From NCBI GenBank assembly GCA_029239415.1, contig JAQZAY010000053.1, positions 1-16,890 on the forward strand: a DNA stretch of 16,890 nt. The letters are read 5' to 3'. A model generated the notes under the pieces. That model was given only the letters and a program-made list of their open reading frames with translations. It was not told the DNA's origin and did not search any database. This DNA is from Pseudomonas sp. Its GTDB lineage: Bacteria > Pseudomonadota > Gammaproteobacteria > Pseudomonadales > Pseudomonadaceae. Below, in pieces: positions 13,931 to 16,890 of the stretch (within the stretch, counting starts at the first letter, position 1; the number at the start of each line of letters is the position of its first letter). The position numbers and the translations under genes are program-made.

Positions 13931-15925
13931 ATGTGCGGAATTTTTGCGTCTGTCGGTCATGCACCCGAGCAGGTCGACCTTGAGGCCGCGCTGACGGCAT
14001 TGACTCACCGTGGGCCGGACGGGCGCGCTGGGTATCGCGACCCCGAACACGCCGTGGTGCTGGGCCACACCCGGCTTTCGATCATCGACCTGGCCACCGG
14101 CGCGCAACCCCTGTTCAGTCAGGACGGCCAGAAGGTGCTGGTCTGCAACGGCGAAATCTATGACCATGCCCGCCTGCGCGCCGAACTCATGGCCGATGGT
14201 TTCACCTTCGCGACCGGGTCCGATTCGGAGCTCATCCTGTACCTGTACGAACGTGATGGCCTGGACTTCACCCGCCACCTGCGTGGTGAGTTCGCGTTCG
14301 TGCTGCTGGATCGACGGCTGGGCCGCGTGATCGCCTGCCGTGACCGCTTTGGCATCAAGCCGCTGTTCGTGCACCAGGCGCCTGAGCGCCCTGGCGGGCT
14401 GCTGTTCGCCAGCGAGGCCAAGGCGCTGTTCGCCAGCGGGCTGGCCGCAGCGTCCATCGATCCGGTCAAGCTGCGTGACATGCTCAGCTTCGTGCCCATG
14501 GACAGCCCGTTCGAACATGTCAGTGTCGTCGCGCCCGGCCACTGCCTGGTGGTGGACCTCGAGACCTTGAAGTGCGAGTCGATCCCCTATTGGCCGCTCG
14601 ACCTGTTGCCCGAGCCCCTGCCGACGACCTGTAGCGAAGCCGATCTGCGCCAGACCCTGCGCACTCATCTGGAAGAAGCCGTGGCGCTACGGCTGCAGGC
14701 CGACGTGCCTGTCGGCGTCTACCTGAGCGGCGGCCTGGATTCCACGGCAGTGGCCGCCCTCGCCGCGCAGTTGCGTGACCAGCCCATCGACGCGTTTTGC
14801 ATTTCCTTCAGCGATCACGCCGAGTTCGACGAGGCGCTGATCGCCGAACGCACCGCACGCCACCTGGGCGCACGCTTTCACAAGATCGAGTGCACGCGCG
14901 AGGACCTGCTGACCCACCTGGAAGACAGCCTCTGGTTCTCGGAAACCCCCGCCGTCAACTACAACGGGGTGGGCAAGTTCCTGCTCTCCAGACTCGCCCG
15001 CCAGCATGTCACCTGCGTGCTCACCGGCGAAGGCGCGGACGAGGCGCTGCTGGGGTACGGCTACTTCAAGGCCGAAGGACAAGGCTTGTCCAGCCATGCC
15101 TACGGGCGCCACGCCGAACGTGCACGCCCGAAACGTTCCAGCGGCGCCAGCGAATTGGACGATGCCTTCGGGTTCGTCCCGCAGCCGGAAATGGCCGAGC
15201 TGTTCGCCCCGGCCGCCCAGAATACGCTCAACCGCCTGTTCGCGCCTCGCCACCGCCGACACCTGAACCTCACCTCACCCCTGCATGCGCTGCGTCGACG
15301 CCTGGACCGGGCCGAGCTCGATCGCCTGCCCTTGTTGAACAAGTTGCAGACGTTCAGCATCCGCGGCCTGCTCAGTCCGTTCATCCTGGCGAACCTGGGC
15401 GACCGCCAGGAGATGGCGCATTCGATCGAGGGGCGTACGCCGTTTCTCGACCATCGGCTGTTCCAGTGGCTGGCCAAACTGCCGAACGAATGGAAGCTGC
15501 GCGGTGACGTGGAGAAGTACCTGCTGCGCGAAGCCGTGAAAGACATCATTCCCGAAGAGGTGTACAGCCGCCGGAAGTGGCCTTACATCACGCCGCCACT
15601 ATGGGTGCGCAAGCGCTCGGGCCCTGCCATGGCACGCCTAATCGAAACGTACCTGAGCAAGGATGCCTTGGCAGCGGCCGGTCTGTTCGCGCCAGGTACG
15701 GTACGCATGATGCTGCTGGCCGTCAGGACCGGCCTGGTGCCAGGCAGGGTGCGTGAGAAGCTCAACAACCTCCTGTTGTTCATCTTGAGCGTACAGATCC
15801 TGGAAAAACAGTACGTGCAGCACTTTGGCCACCACCTGCAGACCAAGGGCCAGGCCGCCCGACCTGGCGCTGGGTCAGGCACGGCGGCTGTCGATGCAGC
15901 CGTCCGTGCATCGAACGTTTCTTAG
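13931..15925 (+). CDS. asnB: Asparagine synthase-type glutamine amidotransferase (likely forms the terminal amide)
   Basis: A 664-residue AsnB-family enzyme. The N-terminal class II glutaminase domain (about 1-220) starts with the catalytic Cys (M-C2-G-I-F) and keeps RLSIIDL (R49) and CNGEIYD (72-78). The synthetase domain follows with the PP-loop YLSGGLDST (264-272), LTGEGADEALLGY (364-376), and later EGRTPFLDH and the SRRKWPY region. It hydrolyses glutamine, adenylates a carboxylate and makes an amide. In this cluster the likely acceptor is the carboxyl of the hydroxylated C14 chain, giving the primary myristamide, and not aspartate (inference). Fifteen in-frame codons precede the chosen ATG, but the Cys must follow Met directly and GAGGAG lies six bases before 13931. 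The C-terminal tail after about residue 630 is low-complexity Gly/Ala-rich. Confidence 0.9.
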   Translation: MCGIFASVGHAPEQVDLEAALTALTHRGPDGRAGYRDPEHAVVLGHTRLSIIDLATGAQPLFSQDGQKVLVCNGEIYDHARLRAELMADGFTFATGSDSELILYLYERDGLDFTRHLRGEFAFVLLDRRLGRVIACRDRFGIKPLFVHQAPERPGGLLFASEAKALFASGLAAASIDPVKLRDMLSFVPMDSPFEHVSVVAPGHCLVVDLETLKCESIPYWPLDLLPEPLPTTCSEADLRQTLRTHLEEAVALRLQADVPVGVYLSGGLDSTAVAALAAQLRDQPIDAFCISFSDHAEFDEALIAERTARHLGARFHKIECTREDLLTHLEDSLWFSETPAVNYNGVGKFLLSRLARQHVTCVLTGEGADEALLGYGYFKAEGQGLSSHAYGRHAERARPKRSSGASELDDAFGFVPQPEMAELFAPAAQNTLNRLFAPRHRRHLNLTSPLHALRRRLDRAELDRLPLLNKLQTFSIRGLLSPFILANLGDRQEMAHSIEGRTPFLDHRLFQWLAKLPNEWKLRGDVEKYLLREAVKDIIPEEVYSRRKWPYITPPLWVRKRSGPAMARLIETYLSKDALAAAGLFAPGTVRMMLLAVRTGLVPGRVREKLNNLLLFILSVQILEKQYVQHFGHHLQTKGQAARPGAGSGTAAVDAAVRASNVS

Positions 15926-15936
15926 CCTGCACGCCT

Positions 15937-16542
15937 TCAGGGGCGCTCGGCGCGCGCCCTGAGGTGCTTCAACGTATTGAAAGGCGCCTCGACCACGAAC
16001 TTGTTCGCCAGCCACGACGGCACGCTACCGCCCGGCTCGGTGTGCACCTGGTAGGTGACTTCGGTCGCATTGCCCTTGGGCACCAGTTTCCAGAAGCCCT
16101 TGACCTCGGCCACACGGACGAACCCCTTCTCGTCCGGCACATAGGTCGGTTCGCCCGTCAGGGTACGCGTCAGGCTACCGTCGGCCCCCTGAGTGGTGAC
16201 CACATGCACCACCGAGTCACGCGGCGTGACGGGCCATGGGGTATTGAAGCGGCTGTAGGTCCAGCTCTGGTCGCCTTCGTGCTTGAGCAGCTTCTGGGAC
16301 TGGCATTCATGGATCCAGGCGCAGGCACCCACCACGTCTTCCTGCAGCGCACGCACCTTGGCCAAGGGCGCCTTGATCAGGGTCACGCCGCGGTAGGCCT
16401 TGTATTTGGACCCCGACACTTCGTTCAGCGACACCTGAATGCCCTCCTCGTCCTTGGCCACTTTCCAGTCTGCGGCCCAGGCGACGGGCACCATCGACAG
16501 CCCCAGGGCAACCACCAGCGCGACTCGCGTGAAAGATCTCAT
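15937..16542 (-). CDS. Secreted START-domain protein
   Basis: A 201-residue protein with a clear Sec signal peptide: MRSFTR, then a hydrophobic stretch to about residue 22, with likely cleavage after AWA (AWA-A). The mature part resembles bacterial START/SRPBCC lipid-binding proteins, with WKVAKDEEGIQVS near its start, WTYSRFNTPWPVTPRDSV in the middle and SWLANKFVVEAPFNTLKHL at the end forming the long C-terminal helix. It probably binds a hydrophobic ligand in the periplasm. It is convergent with asnB (11 bp apart) and looks like a conserved chromosomal gene, not part of the pathway. The ATG at 16542 has AAGGA nine bases upstream; the frame upstream overlaps the next gene and is not coding. 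Confidence 0.85.
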   Translation of the reverse strand: MRSFTRVALVVALGLSMVPVAWAADWKVAKDEEGIQVSLNEVSGSKYKAYRGVTLIKAPLAKVRALQEDVVGACAWIHECQSQKLLKHEGDQSWTYSRFNTPWPVTPRDSVVHVVTTQGADGSLTRTLTGEPTYVPDEKGFVRVAEVKGFWKLVPKGNATEVTYQVHTEPGGSVPSWLANKFVVEAPFNTLKHLRARAERP

Positions 16543-16574
16543 CGTGTTGTTCCTTTTATCGAAGATCTGAGGGT

Positions 16575-16829
16575 TCACGCCGCCGTCATGCGCTCCAGCC
16601 AGCTGATGATCCTGATCGCCTCGTTGCGGTCGCTGCCGCACACCTCGGCCTCGGCCTTGAACCCGCCGCACACCGCCGGCCGCTCGGGCAATCCGAACAG
16701 GCCACAGAGGTTCTCGGGCGACAGGTGCAGGCAGCGTTCGCCCGCCGGCTTGCCCTGCGGCATACCGGGAATGGGCGAACTGATGGAGGGTGCGATGCAA
16801 CACGCACCACAGCCTTGACGGCAGATCAT
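16575..16829 (-). CDS. YkgJ-family cysteine-cluster protein
   Basis: An 84-residue protein rich in Cys: CRQGCGACCIAPS at the N-terminus, then C43 in RCLHLSPENLCGLF... and later C-x(n)-C residues near 42-64. This pattern (CxxxCGACC ... C ... C) is that of the YkgJ/UPF0153 zinc- or iron-chelating family (PF03692). Members bind metal and the precise role is unknown. The start at 16829 has AGGAG about ten bases upstream. It lies 32 bp upstream of the START-domain gene on the same strand, so the two may be co-transcribed. It marks the right-hand chromosomal flank. Confidence 0.85.
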   Translation of the reverse strand: MICRQGCGACCIAPSISSPIPGMPQGKPAGERCLHLSPENLCGLFGLPERPAVCGGFKAEAEVCGSDRNEAIRIISWLERMTAA

Positions 16830-16890
16830 GGAACACGACTCCTGGAACAGGACGGGACGTCCTGGGATAGTAACCGGCGAAACGGGCGTT

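Noticed and set aside
15937..15962. A GC-rich imperfect hairpin at the asnB/START convergent junction as a terminator
   Set aside because: The TCAGGG...CCCTGA arms are interrupted, there is no T-run on either side and it lies within the last START codons, so it may be chance.
1..16890. tRNA, rRNA, CRISPR array, insertion sequence or phage genes
   Set aside because: I looked for repeated units, transposase or integrase motifs and RNA-gene landmarks on both strands and saw none.

Overview
The window is GC-rich DNA from a Pseudomonas, most likely of the P. putida group. The evidence is the partial gltA tail, a pchB/pchA pair very like those of Pseudomonas, and the overall gene style. Almost all of it is one specialised-metabolite gene cluster. 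The gene content fits promysalin, an antibiotic built from salicylate, a dehydroproline (2-pyrroline-5-carboxylate) and 2,8-dihydroxymyristamide, described from P. putida RW10S1 (ppg genes). I recognise the pathway from its parts. I cannot assign individual ppg letters from the sequence, so I leave those symbols empty.

Layout. Bases 1-121 are the last 39 codons of citrate synthase (gltA, + strand), followed by a strong stem-loop terminator that can serve both strands (138-172). Next comes a 13-gene minus-strand operon, transcribed from about 12.7 kb down to 206. In order of transcription it encodes: a stand-alone PCP, an alpha/beta hydrolase, an ACP, a FabZ-like dehydratase, a ketosynthase-like protein lacking its active-site Cys, a Rieske oxygenase, isochorismate pyruvate lyase (PchB), isochorismate synthase (PchA), a PF10118 ferritin-like putative di-metal enzyme, an NRPS A-PCP module with a proline code, an intact ketosynthase, a BAHD-type acyltransferase and a salicyl-AMP ligase. 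Six junctions are ATGA stop/start overlaps. A 382-bp divergent intergenic region (12509-12890) holds candidate promoters and inverted repeats. To its right, on the plus strand, lie a second Rieske oxygenase and an asparagine-synthase-type amidotransferase. The right edge returns to ordinary chromosome on the minus strand: a secreted START-domain protein and a small YkgJ-type cysteine-cluster protein.

How the genes would work together (inference). PchA and PchB make salicylate from chorismate, and the ligase activates it. The A-PCP module loads proline. A dedicated fatty-acid set (KS, Cys-less KS partner, dehydratase, ACP) supplies or handles the C14 chain. Two Rieske enzymes and the ferritin-like protein give three oxidative catalysts for three oxidations (proline dehydrogenation, C2-OH, C8-OH). 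There is no NRPS condensation or thioesterase domain, so the BAHD enzyme is the best candidate for the ester bond, with the amide-forming enzyme open. The AsnB homologue would make the terminal primary amide. No regulator, exporter, PPTase or Rieske reductase is present, so these must come from elsewhere.

The most interesting contextual point is the neighbour. In Pseudomonas gltA lies divergently beside sdhCDAB, and promysalin is reported to inhibit succinate dehydrogenase. The cluster therefore probably sits within a few kb of the genes for its own target.
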